The notes: a model not told the origin generated them from the sequence alone. Counted from the stretch's first letter, positions 48,649 to 57,544 are shown. The stretch is DNA of 64,000 nt from Trujillonella endophytica (GCF_019799905.1 NZ_JABGCI010000012.1:1-64000), one strand, 5' to 3'. A program made the numbers and translations.

Positions 48649-49526
48649 TTGGCGACGAAGACGTCGAAGGAGTGCAGCGAGTCCTGGTACTCGACCATGC
48701 GCCGGATCCGGCCCTCGCCGTCGAACTCGAAGAGCTGGTGGTAGCGGTTCTCGTAGGTGCGGCCGCTCGCCGCGATGACCGCGGAGCCGGTGGAGACGGC
48801 GGCCACCCGGTCCTCCTCCGCGGTCGTCGAGTGCACGTCCATCCGGAACCGCTGGTCCACCGCGCCGGCCACGGTCGCGCGCAGGACGGCGAGGGTCGTC
48901 GCCCGGTCCCGCGTCCCGCCGCTCAGGCCCGGGGAGCCGGCGAGCGCGGTCGACTGGGTCGTGCCGACGAAGGGCAGCTCCCACACGAAGTCCGGGGCCA
49001 GCAGCTCCTCCAGCGCGGCGAAGTCGCCGTCGCCGAGCGCGCGTGCGAAGGCCAGGACCGCCTGCCGGTTGCGCTCCACCGTGCCGGCTCCGGCGGCGAA
49101 GCGGCGCATCAGCGTGACGTTGAAGCCGAACCACTGCTCGGGGTCCAGGTGCAGCTGGTGCACCGCCATCTCCGCCTCGTCGGCGTTGCCCTGGCGGCTG
49201 TCGTACTCGTAGCGGATGCGGAAGCCGCGCGAGTCCAGCCAGCTCCGAGCGGTCGCGACGTCCCGGATCTCGAAGACCAGCGGGCCCAGCTGGCCCTCGC
49301 CGAACTCGGCCAGCCGGCGGCCGACGCTGCTGCTGGTGTCGTCCGGGTGGGGGGCGATGAACTCGAGCCCGCGCTCGAAGTCCGTGGCCGACAGCGCGCC
49401 GTGCCCGGAGATCGGGATGGGCTCGGGCAGCCGCAGCCCGAACGCCTCGTTGAACTGCGCCACGGCGTCGCGGATCCGCGCCTGATCGATGACGAGCTCG
49501 ACGCGGTTCAGACCGATGACGTCCAC
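48645..49526 (-). CDS. VOC-domain / SnoaL-domain fusion protein
   Basis: 293 residues from GTG at 49526. Residues 1-145 resemble a VOC domain (VIGLNRVELVIDQARI; GPLVFEIRDVATARSWL). Residues about 150-293 are a SnoaL-like domain: ERNRQAVLAFARALGDGDF, ALEELLAPDFVWELPF, and the C-terminal YENRYHQLFEFDGEGRIRR. The canonical VOC metal ligands are not obvious. No ribosome binding site precedes the start, but a -10-like TACTAT lies six bases upstream, implying a leaderless transcript. The fusion suggests two linked steps or a binding domain plus a catalytic domain. Confidence 0.72.
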   Translation of the reverse strand: MDVIGLNRVELVIDQARIRDAVAQFNEAFGLRLPEPIPISGHGALSATDFERGLEFIAPHPDDTSSSVGRRLAEFGEGQLGPLVFEIRDVATARSWLDSRGFRIRYEYDSRQGNADEAEMAVHQLHLDPEQWFGFNVTLMRRFAAGAGTVERNRQAVLAFARALGDGDFAALEELLAPDFVWELPFVGTTQSTALAGSPGLSGGTRDRATTLAVLRATVAGAVDQRFRMDVHSTTAEEDRVAAVSTGSAVIAASGRTYENRYHQLFEFDGEGRIRRMVEYQDSLHSFDVFVAK

Positions 49527-49532
49527 GGCGGC

Positions 49533-49538
49533 ATAGTA
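49533..49538 (-). promoter_or_regulatory. -10 box giving a leaderless VOC-SnoaL transcript
   Basis: On the minus strand TACTAT at 49538-49533 is followed by six bases and then GTG at 49526, the spacing expected when transcription starts on the start codon. No -35 box is clear. Confidence 0.45.
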
Positions 49539-49569
49539 ACTACGATGCGGCCCGGACCACGGGGCTGCG

Positions 49570-50712
49570 TCAGCGGACGGTGCGGAAGAAGGCGCGGACC
49601 TCCGCTACGAAGACCTCCGGCTGCTCGAGGGCGGCGAAGTGCCCGCCGGCCGGCAGCTCGCTCCACCGGCGGATGTCGGTGAACGCCCGCTCGGCCCAGC
49701 GGCGCGACGGCGTGTAGATCTCCCGCGGGAAGATCGCCGCACCCGTCGGGACCGACGTCGGCGGCCAGGCGGGGCGCCGGAAGCTCTCCCGGTACAACCG
49801 CGCCGAGGAGGCGGCCGTGGCGGGGACCCAGTAGAGCATCGCGTTGTCGAGCAGGCGGTCGGCGCCGAGCGCGGCCACCGGGTCGTCGTCGCAGTCCGCC
49901 CAGGCGGCGAACTTCTCGAGGATCCAGGCGAGCTGGCCCGCCGGTGAGTCGGTCAGGCCGTACCCGAGGGTCTGCGGCCGGGTCGCCTGCTGCGTCGAGT
50001 AGCCCGTGCCCTGCTCGCGGTGCTCGGCGAACCGGTCGAGCGCCCGCTGCTCGGCCTCGGTGAGCCCGCCCTCGGGATCGCGGTCGGGCGGGACGGTGAC
50101 CATGTTCAGGTGGATGCCGGTGAGCCGGTCGGGGAAGGCGTCGGCCAGCGCGCGGGTGACGGTCGCCCCCCAGTCGCCGCCCTGCGCGCCGAACCGCTCG
50201 TAGCCGAGCCGGGACATGATCTCCGCCCACGCGGCGGCGATCGCCTCCACACCCCAGCCGGTCCGCGCCGGCCGGTCGCTCCAGCCGTAGCCGGGCAGCG
50301 ACGGGCAGACGACGGAGAAGGCGTCGGCGGCCTCCCCGCCGTGCGCGACCGGGTCGGTGAGCGGGCCGATCACGTCGAGGAACTCCACCACCGAGCCGGG
50401 CCACCCGTGCGTGAGCACCAGCGGCATCGCGCCGGCGTGCGGCGAGGGGACGTGGACGAGGTGGATGCCGAGCCCGTCGACCGTCGTCCGGTACTGCGGG
50501 AACCGGTTGAGCCGCTGCTGCCGGGCCGGCCAGTCGTACTCCTCCGCCCAGTACCGGCACAGGTCCCGCAGGTAGGCCTCGGGCACCCCCTGCGACCAGT
50601 CGGCGACCGGCTCCGGCTCGGGCCAGCGGGTGCGGCGCAGCCGGTCCCGGAGGTCGTCGAGGACCGCGGGCGCGACGTCGACGGTGAAGGGCTCGAAGCC
50701 GGGCTGGGTCAC
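49570..50712 (-). CDS. Epoxide hydrolase-family alpha/beta-hydrolase
   Basis: 380 residues from GTG at 50712, with GAGGAGG five bases upstream. The N-terminal epoxide-hydrolase domain (LRDRLRRTRWPEPEP, then YWAEEYDWPARQQRLNRFPQY) precedes an alpha/beta-hydrolase core: oxyanion HGWPGS, nucleophile Asp in GGDWGA, and a late His in AGGHFAALE. It opens an epoxide to a diol, a plausible step after P450 epoxidation. It follows the alpha/beta-hydrolase gene by 10 bp. Confidence 0.9.
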   Translation of the reverse strand: MTQPGFEPFTVDVAPAVLDDLRDRLRRTRWPEPEPVADWSQGVPEAYLRDLCRYWAEEYDWPARQQRLNRFPQYRTTVDGLGIHLVHVPSPHAGAMPLVLTHGWPGSVVEFLDVIGPLTDPVAHGGEAADAFSVVCPSLPGYGWSDRPARTGWGVEAIAAAWAEIMSRLGYERFGAQGGDWGATVTRALADAFPDRLTGIHLNMVTVPPDRDPEGGLTEAEQRALDRFAEHREQGTGYSTQQATRPQTLGYGLTDSPAGQLAWILEKFAAWADCDDDPVAALGADRLLDNAMLYWVPATAASSARLYRESFRRPAWPPTSVPTGAAIFPREIYTPSRRWAERAFTDIRRWSELPAGGHFAALEQPEVFVAEVRAFFRTVR

Positions 50713-50722
50713 TGGGGCCTCC

Positions 50723-51658
50723 TCAGGTGAGCACGGCGGCGGCCCACGCATGCAGGCGCTCGAACAGCCGGCCGTGGTTCGGGCTCGCGACGGAGTGGTG
50801 GCCGGAGTCCGGCACCCGGTACAGCGTGAGGTCGCCGGTGCCGACGAACTCGGGCGCGACCGCCTCGAGCGGTGCGCCGATGTCGCGGTCGCCGTGGGCG
50901 AGGAACACCGGGACGTCGAGCGCGGCGATCTCCTCGCGTGCGTTCCCCGGCACCATCGACGCCAGCCCGACCAGCGCCAGCAGCGGCGCGCTCGCGCGGG
51001 CGAGCGCGCCCTTGACGCCGTCGTCGGTCGACGAGTCGCGCCCGTGCCGGCGGTCGAGGTCGGGCAGCGGCGTGCCGAACCGGTCGCGGACCAGGTCGGG
51101 CAGCGCGCCGCGCAGGCCGTCGGGGTCGTCGGCGTAGCGGGCGAGCGCCGCGTCGAGCTGCTCGGGCATCCCCCGACCGCCGTAGCCGAGCAGGGCGAGG
51201 GCGTCGCAGCCGCGGTGGCGGGCCTGCTGGATGACGAGGAGGCCCGCGCCGGCGGAGTGCCCGCAGCCGACGGTGCGCAGGTCCGGCAGCGCCGGCAGCC
51301 CGTCGACGAGGTCCCCGGCGCGCACGCCCGCGGCGACGTGCCGGAGGACGGCGGCGTCCACGTCGGCGACCACGTACGGGGTGAGCCCGTACGGGTCGGC
51401 CGGCACGCTGCTCTCGCCCACCCCGAGGTGGTCCACGGTCACCGCGACGTGCCCGCGGGCGGCGAGGAACCGGGCCAGGCCGTGGCTGCCGTCGAGGTCC
51501 CAGTACCGCCGCGACATGCCGCCGCCGGGCAGCAGCCACCAGAGCACCGGCTGCGGCTCGACGCCCGGCGGCGGCGCGAAGACGTCGACGACGACCCGCT
51601 CCCCGCCCGGCGGGGCCACCGCGCGGACGTCGACGGCGACGGTCACCGGCCCGGTCAC
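50723..51658 (-). CDS. Alpha/beta-hydrolase
   Basis: 311 residues from GTG at 51658 (GTGA overlap with the GH13 gene). The catalytic set is a nucleophile Ser in GCGHSAGAG, Asp in FLAHGDRDIG and His in PDSGHHSVA; the oxyanion region WLLPGGGMSRRYW is of the HGGG type. It is related to esterases, thioesterases or haloperoxidase-like hydrolases; the substrate is unknown. It lies between the GH13 gene and the epoxide hydrolase. Confidence 0.83.
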   Translation of the reverse strand: MTGPVTVAVDVRAVAPPGGERVVVDVFAPPPGVEPQPVLWWLLPGGGMSRRYWDLDGSHGLARFLAARGHVAVTVDHLGVGESSVPADPYGLTPYVVADVDAAVLRHVAAGVRAGDLVDGLPALPDLRTVGCGHSAGAGLLVIQQARHRGCDALALLGYGGRGMPEQLDAALARYADDPDGLRGALPDLVRDRFGTPLPDLDRRHGRDSSTDDGVKGALARASAPLLALVGLASMVPGNAREEIAALDVPVFLAHGDRDIGAPLEAVAPEFVGTGDLTLYRVPDSGHHSVASPNHGRLFERLHAWAAAVLT

Positions 51659-52989
51659 GCGCCGAGCACCGCCCACCCGCCGGCGGGCAGGACGACGCGG
51701 CCGTCCCGGAGCTCGGCGCTGCCCGCCAGCACCGTCGTCGCCCCCGGGACGCGCAGCGTCGCCGGCGCCGCGGCCGTGGAGAGGGCGACGAGCAACCGGC
51801 TGCCCTCCCCCGCCGACGCGTAGACCAGCGTCCGGTTGGCGGCGTCGAGCACCTCGGTGCGGGCGGCGTGCAGCCAGGGGTGGCGCCGGCGCAGGCCGAG
51901 CAGCTCCTGGTGCAGCGCGACGGTGGGCAGGCCGAGCGGGGAGAGCTCCGCCGGGGTGGCGGGGAACGGCGGGCGCACGGCGTCGTCCCCACCGGCGCGG
52001 TCCTCCTTGACCCCGCGGAAGGCGTGCTCGTCGCCGGCGTAGACGGCCGGGGTGCCGCCCACGGTCGCCAGCACGACGAGCGCGTGCGCCAGGTGCGCGG
52101 GGTCGGTCAGCCGGCTGGCGATGCGGGTGACGTCGTGGTTGCCGAGGAACGTGTAGGGGACGAACCGCTGCAGGAACCCGTCGTGCCGGCCGAGCGCGTG
52201 CGCGAGCTCGTGCAGGTTGGCGTCGTTGAGCGAGCTCCAGACGGCCTTCCACAGCTCGTACTGGGTGACCGAGTCCAGGCCGCTCTCGGCGACGAAGCGC
52301 GGGTAGTCGCCGTGGATGACCTCGCCCATGAGGTAGGCGTCGGGGTGCCGCGCCCGCACGCGCTCGGTGACCTGCGCCCAGAACGCCGTCGGCACGGCGT
52401 AGGCGGCGTCGAGCCGCCAGCCCGACGCCCCCCGGTCGAGCCAGTGGCTCATCACCTCGGCGACGTGGTCGACGACGGCCGGCTCGCCGTGGTCCAGCGC
52501 CACGAGCGAGGAGTGGCCCTCGAAGTCGTCGTAGTCGGGCTCGACGCCGGGCCGCCAGGCCTCGGGACCGCCGGGCCAGCGCAGCCGGAACCACGACGCG
52601 GTGGGTGCGTCCGGCCCCTGCTCGAGCACCGCCCGGAAGGCGGGGTGGCCTCGGCCGACGTGGTGGAACACGCCGTCGAGCAGCACCCGGATGCCCCGGT
52701 CGGACGCGGCGCTGACCAGCGCGTCGAGGTCGGCGTCGTCGCCCAGCCGCGGGTCGACGCGGAGGTGGTCGGTCGTGTCGTAGCCGTGCGTCTCGGAGGC
52801 GAAGACGGGACCCAGCGCGATGCCCGAGGCGCCGAGGGCCACGAGGTGGTCCAGCCAGGCGCTCAGGTGGCCGAGGCGGTGCACGACCGGGGCGTCGGGG
52901 TCGCGTCGCTGCTCCGCGCCGACGAAGCCCAGCGGGTAGACGTGCCACCAGATGACGTGCTCGACCCAGGCCGGCTCCCGTTGTCCCAC
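51655..52989 (-). CDS. GH13 alpha-amylase-family glycoside hydrolase
   Basis: 444 residues from GTG at 52989, preceded by a GGTGGGGG run. The four GH13 regions are present: I, DGVFHH (105-110); II, GWRLDAAY with the nucleophile D194; III, GEVIHGD with acid/base E223; IV, FLGNHD (NHD 284-286). The length and C-terminal beta-domain fit the small cytosolic alpha-glucosidase/amylase-like group. No signal peptide is visible, so it acts on intracellular glucans or oligosaccharides. A sugar hydrolase coupled by GTGA to an alpha/beta-hydrolase and epoxide hydrolase is an odd association. Confidence 0.9.
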   Translation of the reverse strand: MGQREPAWVEHVIWWHVYPLGFVGAEQRRDPDAPVVHRLGHLSAWLDHLVALGASGIALGPVFASETHGYDTTDHLRVDPRLGDDADLDALVSAASDRGIRVLLDGVFHHVGRGHPAFRAVLEQGPDAPTASWFRLRWPGGPEAWRPGVEPDYDDFEGHSSLVALDHGEPAVVDHVAEVMSHWLDRGASGWRLDAAYAVPTAFWAQVTERVRARHPDAYLMGEVIHGDYPRFVAESGLDSVTQYELWKAVWSSLNDANLHELAHALGRHDGFLQRFVPYTFLGNHDVTRIASRLTDPAHLAHALVVLATVGGTPAVYAGDEHAFRGVKEDRAGGDDAVRPPFPATPAELSPLGLPTVALHQELLGLRRRHPWLHAARTEVLDAANRTLVYASAGEGSRLLVALSTAAAPATLRVPGATTVLAGSAELRDGRVVLPAGGWAVLGA

Positions 52990-53118
52990 TCCCCCACCCT
53001 GCACCCGGGGCGTCCTGCCCGCCGAGCTGGGTAATGCGGTCGCGCCGGAGCCGACAACCGCGTTGACTGCGCCTCCTGTCCGGGCGCGGTGTCCGGTCAG
53101 GAACGCACGGAGAGGACG

Positions 53119-54291
53119 ATGGAGAAGATCAACGACCGGCTGCTCAACTGGGCCTCGATCCTCGAGGGCAGCACCCGGGAGCAGGCCGAGCGCACCGCCG
53201 CGATGCCGTTCATCCACCCGCACCTGGCCCTCATGCCCGACGCGCACCTGGGCAAGGGCGCGACGGTCGGCTCGGTGATCCCCACCGACGGCGCGATCAT
53301 CCCGGCGGCGGTCGGCGTGGACATCGGCTGCGGGATGATGGCGGTGCGGACCCAGTTCGAGGCCGGCGATCTGCCTGCCGGCTCACGGGGCGACCTCGCC
53401 GTCCTGCACGGCTGGATCGCGCGGGCGATCCCGCTGTCGGCGGGCAGGTACAACAAGCGGCTCACCGACACCGCCGAGCCGCGGGTCGCGGAGCTGCGGG
53501 CGATGCCCGGCGTCGGTCAGGCCGACGCCGCCGCGCCGCACTGGCCGATGCAGCTCGGGTCGCTGGGCTCGGGCAACCACTTCATCGAGGTCTCGCTGGA
53601 CGAGGCCGACCAGGTGTGGCTGTTCCTGCACTCCGGCTCGCGCGGGGTGGGCAACAAGCTGGCGAGCAAGCACATCGCGATCGCGCAGGCCCGCTGCCGC
53701 GAGAAGGGCATCGAGCTGGCCGACCGGGACCTCGCGTACCTGGAGGAGGGCGAGGAGTCCTTCGACCGCTACATCGAGGCGCTGCGGTGGGCGCAGCGGT
53801 TCGCCTTCCTCAACCGCGAGGAGATGATGGACCGCGTCGTCGAGCAGCTCGGCCGGTACCTCAAGACCGACGTCCAGCGGCTCGAGACCGTGAACTGCCA
53901 CCACAACTACACCGAGCGCGAGGAGCACTACGGGCGCGAGGTGTGGCTGTCGCGGAAGGGCGCGATCTCCGCGCGCGAGGGGCAGTGGGGGCTGATCCCG
54001 GGCTCGATGGGGACGGCGTCCTACGTCGTCGTCGGCAAGGGCGACCCGGAGTCGCTCTGCTCGTCCCCGCACGGCGCCGGGCGGAACTTCTCCCGGACGG
54101 CGGCGCGGAAGCGCTTCACCCGGGCGGACCTCGAGAAGCGGATGGCCGGGATCGCCTGGGGGCACTCGGACGCGTTCCTCGACGAGCACCCGGACGCCTA
54201 CAAGCCGATCGACCGGATCATGGCCGACGCCGCCGACCTGGTCGAGATCCGGCACACCCTGCGGCAGATCGTCAACGTCAAGGGCGACTGA
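53119..54291 (+). CDS. rtcB: RtcB-family RNA-splicing ligase
   Basis: 390 residues from ATG at 53119, with GGAGAGG upstream. Active-site features: GVDIGCGM at 66-73 (D68, C71), GNH at 152-154, HSGSRG at 171-176, HHNY at 261-264, PGSMG at 295-299, and the GMP-accepting His318 in SPHGAGR. RtcB joins 2',3'-cyclic phosphate or 3'-phosphate RNA ends to 5'-OH ends using GTP and Mn, in tRNA repair or splicing. No archease, RtcA or RtcR gene is adjacent. It is short compared with the archaeal-type enzyme, as for the compact bacterial clade. Confidence 0.94.
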   Translation: MEKINDRLLNWASILEGSTREQAERTAAMPFIHPHLALMPDAHLGKGATVGSVIPTDGAIIPAAVGVDIGCGMMAVRTQFEAGDLPAGSRGDLAVLHGWIARAIPLSAGRYNKRLTDTAEPRVAELRAMPGVGQADAAAPHWPMQLGSLGSGNHFIEVSLDEADQVWLFLHSGSRGVGNKLASKHIAIAQARCREKGIELADRDLAYLEEGEESFDRYIEALRWAQRFAFLNREEMMDRVVEQLGRYLKTDVQRLETVNCHHNYTEREEHYGREVWLSRKGAISAREGQWGLIPGSMGTASYVVVGKGDPESLCSSPHGAGRNFSRTAARKRFTRADLEKRMAGIAWGHSDAFLDEHPDAYKPIDRIMADAADLVEIRHTLRQIVNVKGD

Positions 54292-54319
54292 CCACCCGCC
54301 GGCGGCCGGGAGGGGCTCC

Positions 54320-54369
54320 GCGGGTTCTTGTGCTCTGAGTACTCCTGGACGCAGAGCACAAGAACCCGC
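54320..54369. terminator. Strong bidirectional hairpin between rtcB and the SDR
   Basis: GCGGGTTCTTGTGCTCTG (54320-54337) and CAGAGCACAAGAACCCGC (54352-54369) form a perfect 18-bp stem with a 14-base loop; flanking GC-rich bases extend it imperfectly. It lies between convergent genes and should terminate both. Confidence 0.8.
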
Positions 54370-54386
54370 ACCCCCTCCCGGCCCCG

Positions 54387-55136
54387 TCAGGCGGCGAGGC
54401 CGGTCAGGCCGGCCAGGACGGCGTCGTAGCGCCCGTCGACCTCGGCGAAGCGGAGGAACCGCACCCGGTCCACCAGCACCTCGTCGACGTCGGGCCGCGC
54501 GGCGAGGATCGCCATGACCTCGTCGAGGAACTGCTCCAGCGGCATGGCGCGCGCGGAGTCGCGCTGGCCGAGCAGGTCGGTCCGCACCGCCGGCGGCACC
54601 AGCTCGGTCACCTGCACCGCGGTGCCGGCGAGCTGGACGCGCAGCGCCTCGGTGTAGGAGTGGACGGCGGCCTTCGTGGCGCTGTAGGTGGGGGTGAGCG
54701 GCAGGGGCACGAACGCGAGTCCGGACGACACGGTCATCACCGTGGCCCGCGGCTGCCGGCGCAGCGCGGGCAGGAACGCGTCGATGCTGCGGATCGTGCC
54801 GAGCAGGTTGGTGGCGATCGTGCGCTCGGCGACGTCGACGTGCGCCGGGTCGGTCAGGTCCTCCGGCTCCATGATCCCGGCGGTGGTGACCAGGCCGTCG
54901 AGGCCGGGGTACGCGGCGGTCACCGCCTCGGCCGACGCCGCGACGGAGGCCGGGTCGGTGACGTCCAGCTGCTGCGTGCCGATGCCGGGGTGCTCCTCGG
55001 CGATGCGGGCGAGCAGGTCGGTGCGCCGTCCCCCGACGACGACGGTGCTGCCGGCGTCCCGCAGCCGCAGGGCCAGGCCGAGGCCGATGCCGGAGGTGCC
55101 GCCGGTGACGAAGACGGTGCTGTTCATGGTGTCCAT
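54387..55136 (-). CDS. SDR-family oxidoreductase (DltE-like)
   Basis: 249 residues from ATG at 55136; an ATG three codons later is possible. VFVTGGTSGIGLGLALRL, LDVTDPASV, TTAGIMEPE, the catalytic TVSSGLAFVP and YSATKAAVHSY match the DltE-like group, which lacks the usual C-terminal VDGG motif. It is divergent from the XRE/MmyB-like regulator at 55237 across 100 bp, a pairing commonly seen in actinomycetes, and is probably its target. Confidence 0.88.
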   Translation of the reverse strand: MDTMNSTVFVTGGTSGIGLGLALRLRDAGSTVVVGGRRTDLLARIAEEHPGIGTQQLDVTDPASVAASAEAVTAAYPGLDGLVTTAGIMEPEDLTDPAHVDVAERTIATNLLGTIRSIDAFLPALRRQPRATVMTVSSGLAFVPLPLTPTYSATKAAVHSYTEALRVQLAGTAVQVTELVPPAVRTDLLGQRDSARAMPLEQFLDEVMAILAARPDVDEVLVDRVRFLRFAEVDGRYDAVLAGLTGLAA

Positions 55137-55236
55137 GACCCGACCCTGCGCCGCCGCGGACGGCGGTGGCAGAGAGCGCTCATCCAGGGAGCGGCGGTCC
55201 CTGGATGCCCCTCCGGCGGCCGGGGAGGATGACGGC

Positions 55237-56076
55237 GTGGACCGAGCGGAGCTGGCCGACTTCCTGCGTACCCGCCGCCAGCGGCTGCAGCCGGCGGACG
55301 TCGGGCTCCCCGCCGGGCTGCGCCGCCGCACCGCCGGCCTGCGCCGGGAGGAGGTCGCGGCGCTGGCCACCATGTCCACCGACTACTACACGCGGCTGGA
55401 GCAGCAGCGCGGTCCGCAGCCGTCGGAGCAGATGCTCGCCGCGATCGCCCGTGCCCTGCGCCTCACCCTCGACGAGCGGGACCACCTCTTCCGGCTGGCC
55501 GGGCACTCCGCGCCGCTGCGGGTGCGCCCCACCGACCACGTCGCGCCTGCACTGCAGCGGGTGTTCGACCGGCTCGCCGACACCCCGGCGCTGGTCCTGA
55601 CCGACCTCGCCGAGACACTGCTGCAGAACCGGCTGGCCACCGCGCTGCTCGGCGACGAGACCCGGCACACCGGCCTGGCCCGCAGCGCCCACTACCGCTG
55701 GTTCACCGACCCGGCCGACCGCCGGCGCTACCCGGAAGCCGACCACGCACGGCAGAGCCGGCTGCAGGCGGCGGGGCTGCGGGCGGCCCTGACCGCCGGG
55801 GCGTCGACGGACCGGGCGGCGGAGATCGTCCGGCGGCTGCTGGCGGTCAGCCCCGAGTTCGCGCACGTGTGGGAGCGCCACGACGTCGGCAAGCGGTTCG
55901 AGGACGCCAAGACGATCGTGCACCCCGAGCTGGGTCCGATCGACGTCGACTGCCAGGCGCTGTTCACCGAGAACCAGGCGCAGGTGCTGCTGGTGCTGAC
56001 AGCGGCCCCGGGCACCGAGGCCGCGGAGAAGCTGGCCCTGCTGTCGGTGATCGGCGAGCAACAGTTCACCACCTGA
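55237..56076 (+). CDS. XRE-type HTH regulator with MmyB-like ligand domain
   Basis: 279 residues from GTG at 55237, with GGGGAGG eight bases upstream. The N-terminal helix-turn-helix (LADFLRTRRQRLQPADVG, then LRREEVAALATMSTDYYTRLEQ) is followed by a PAS-like MmyB domain with HSAPLRVRPTDHVAPALQRV and VWERHDVGKRFEDAK. Such regulators bind a small hydrophobic ligand and typically control a divergent SDR gene, as here. The two genes downstream follow on the same strand. Confidence 0.9.
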   Translation: MDRAELADFLRTRRQRLQPADVGLPAGLRRRTAGLRREEVAALATMSTDYYTRLEQQRGPQPSEQMLAAIARALRLTLDERDHLFRLAGHSAPLRVRPTDHVAPALQRVFDRLADTPALVLTDLAETLLQNRLATALLGDETRHTGLARSAHYRWFTDPADRRRYPEADHARQSRLQAAGLRAALTAGASTDRAAEIVRRLLAVSPEFAHVWERHDVGKRFEDAKTIVHPELGPIDVDCQALFTENQAQVLLVLTAAPGTEAAEKLALLSVIGEQQFTT

Positions 56077-56102
56077 GCCGCCCGCCCCCTACGGTCCACC
56101 GC

Positions 56103-56561
56103 GTGCCGCTCGACGACCTGCCGCGGATCGACGAGCACGCGCTCCCCGTCGCGGCCCCGCCGGCGACCGCGTGGCGGGCCGTGCTGGCCACGCTGCACGC
56201 CACCTTCGCCGCTGCCGGCGCCGCCGCGGCCGCCCGGGTGCTGGGCTGCGACCCGCCATCGACGTCCGGGTGGGACCGGCCGGACGTCGCCTCCACCGTG
56301 CCGGGCTTCCGGGTCGTGGCGGCCGAGGAGCCGCGGCTGCTCGTCGTCGCCGGCCGGCACCGGTTCTCCCGGTACGGCATCGTCGTCCGGCTCGCCGCCG
56401 TCGACGGCGGCACGCGGGTGCGGATGGAGAGCCGCGCCGCGTTCCCCGGGCTGCACGGGCGGCTGTACCGGCTGGCCGTGGTCGGCAGCGGCGGGCACGT
56501 GGTCGCCGTCCGCCGGATGCTCGCCGGCGTCCGCCGGGCCGCGGAGCACCCGCCGTCCTAG
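56103..56561 (+). CDS. SRPBCC/DUF2867-like protein
   Basis: 152 residues from GTG at 56103, 26 bp after the regulator. LPRIDEHALPVAAPPATAWRAV is the usual opening of a START-like fold used by SRPBCC and DUF2867 proteins, and VVAGRHRFSRYGIVVRL with FPGLHGRLYRLAVVGSGGH completes the pattern. Such folds bind hydrophobic ligands; no activity is known. It is followed by the SMP-30 gene after 10 bp. Confidence 0.68.
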   Translation: MPLDDLPRIDEHALPVAAPPATAWRAVLATLHATFAAAGAAAAARVLGCDPPSTSGWDRPDVASTVPGFRVVAAEEPRLLVVAGRHRFSRYGIVVRLAAVDGGTRVRMESRAAFPGLHGRLYRLAVVGSGGHVVAVRRMLAGVRRAAEHPPS

Positions 56562-56571
56562 TGTCCGCGGC

Positions 56572-57471
56572 ATGACGGGACGAGAGCTGCGGACGGTCCT
56601 CACGGGTGGCGGGTTCTTCGAGGGCCCACGCTGGCGCGACGGCACCTGGTGGGTGTCGGACTTCTACCGGCAGACGGTCAGCCGGGTGACGACGGACGGC
56701 GAGGAGACCGTGCTGTTCGAGGTGGAGAACCAGCCCTCGGGGCTGGGCTGGCTGCCCGACGGCTCACTGGTGGTCGTGTCCATGACCGACCACCGCCTGC
56801 TCCGCTGGGCCGACGGCGAGCTGTCCACCTACGCCGACCTCGGCGAGCACTGCGGCGGGCACCTCAACGACCTCGTGGTCGACGAGCAGGGGCGGGTGTT
56901 CACCGGCGACTTCGGCTTCGACCTGATGGGCGGCGGCGACGCCGCGACGGCCACGCTCAAGCGGGTGGACCCCGACGGCTCGGTGCACGTGGTGGCCGAC
57001 GGGCTGCACTTCCCCAACGGATCGGTGATCACCCCGGACGGCGGCACCCTCGTCGTGGGCGAGACCCTCGGCAACCGGTACACGGCCTTCGACCTCGCGC
57101 CGGACGGATCGCTGTCGAACCGGCGCGTGTGGGCGTCGCTGGGCGGGGAGGTCACCGGACGGACCGTCGAGGAGGTGCTCGGCCAGCTCGTCGTCGCCCC
57201 GGACGGCTGCGCCCTGGACGCCGAGGGGCACATCTGGGCGGCCGACGCCGTCGGCGGCCGGGTCGCGCGGATCGCGCCGGGCGGGGAGATCGTCGAATCG
57301 GTGCCCGCGCCGGAGGGCCTGGGCGTGTACGCCTGCATGCTCGGCGGCGAGGACGGCCGGACGCTGCTGATGTGCTGCGCGCCGGACTTCTACCAGCACA
57401 ACCGGGAGCCGGTGCGCGAGGCCGTGCTCGTCGCGACGGAGGTCGGGGTCGCCCACGCCGGCCGCCCCTGA
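56572..57471 (+). CDS. SMP-30/gluconolactonase-family protein
   Basis: 299 residues from ATG at 56572. It is a six-bladed propeller with metal-binding residues: Glu in FFEGPRW (about residue 17), Asn in LHFPNGS, and Asp in the GHIWAADAVGG segment, as in lactonases and SMP-30. It would hydrolyse a lactone in the cytosol, which could follow a Baeyer-Villiger reaction, but the Baeyer-Villiger-type gene is 25 kb away. A hairpin terminator lies 20 bp downstream. Confidence 0.87.
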   Translation: MTGRELRTVLTGGGFFEGPRWRDGTWWVSDFYRQTVSRVTTDGEETVLFEVENQPSGLGWLPDGSLVVVSMTDHRLLRWADGELSTYADLGEHCGGHLNDLVVDEQGRVFTGDFGFDLMGGGDAATATLKRVDPDGSVHVVADGLHFPNGSVITPDGGTLVVGETLGNRYTAFDLAPDGSLSNRRVWASLGGEVTGRTVEEVLGQLVVAPDGCALDAEGHIWAADAVGGRVARIAPGGEIVESVPAPEGLGVYACMLGGEDGRTLLMCCAPDFYQHNREPVREAVLVATEVGVAHAGRP

Positions 57472-57491
57472 CCGCGGCCCCCGGACGCACG

Positions 57492-57525
57492 GCGACCCCG
57501 CCCGGCGCGTGCCGGACGGGGTCGC
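57492..57525. terminator. Hairpin terminator after the SMP-30 gene
   Basis: GCGACCCCGCCCGGC (57492-57506) and GCCGGACGGGGTCGC (57511-57525) pair over 15 positions with one mismatch and a GCGT loop, between convergent genes. The sequence is closely similar to the hairpin at 58315-58352. Confidence 0.75.
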
Positions 57526-57544
57526 GTGGTGGGCGTGCGCCCGC

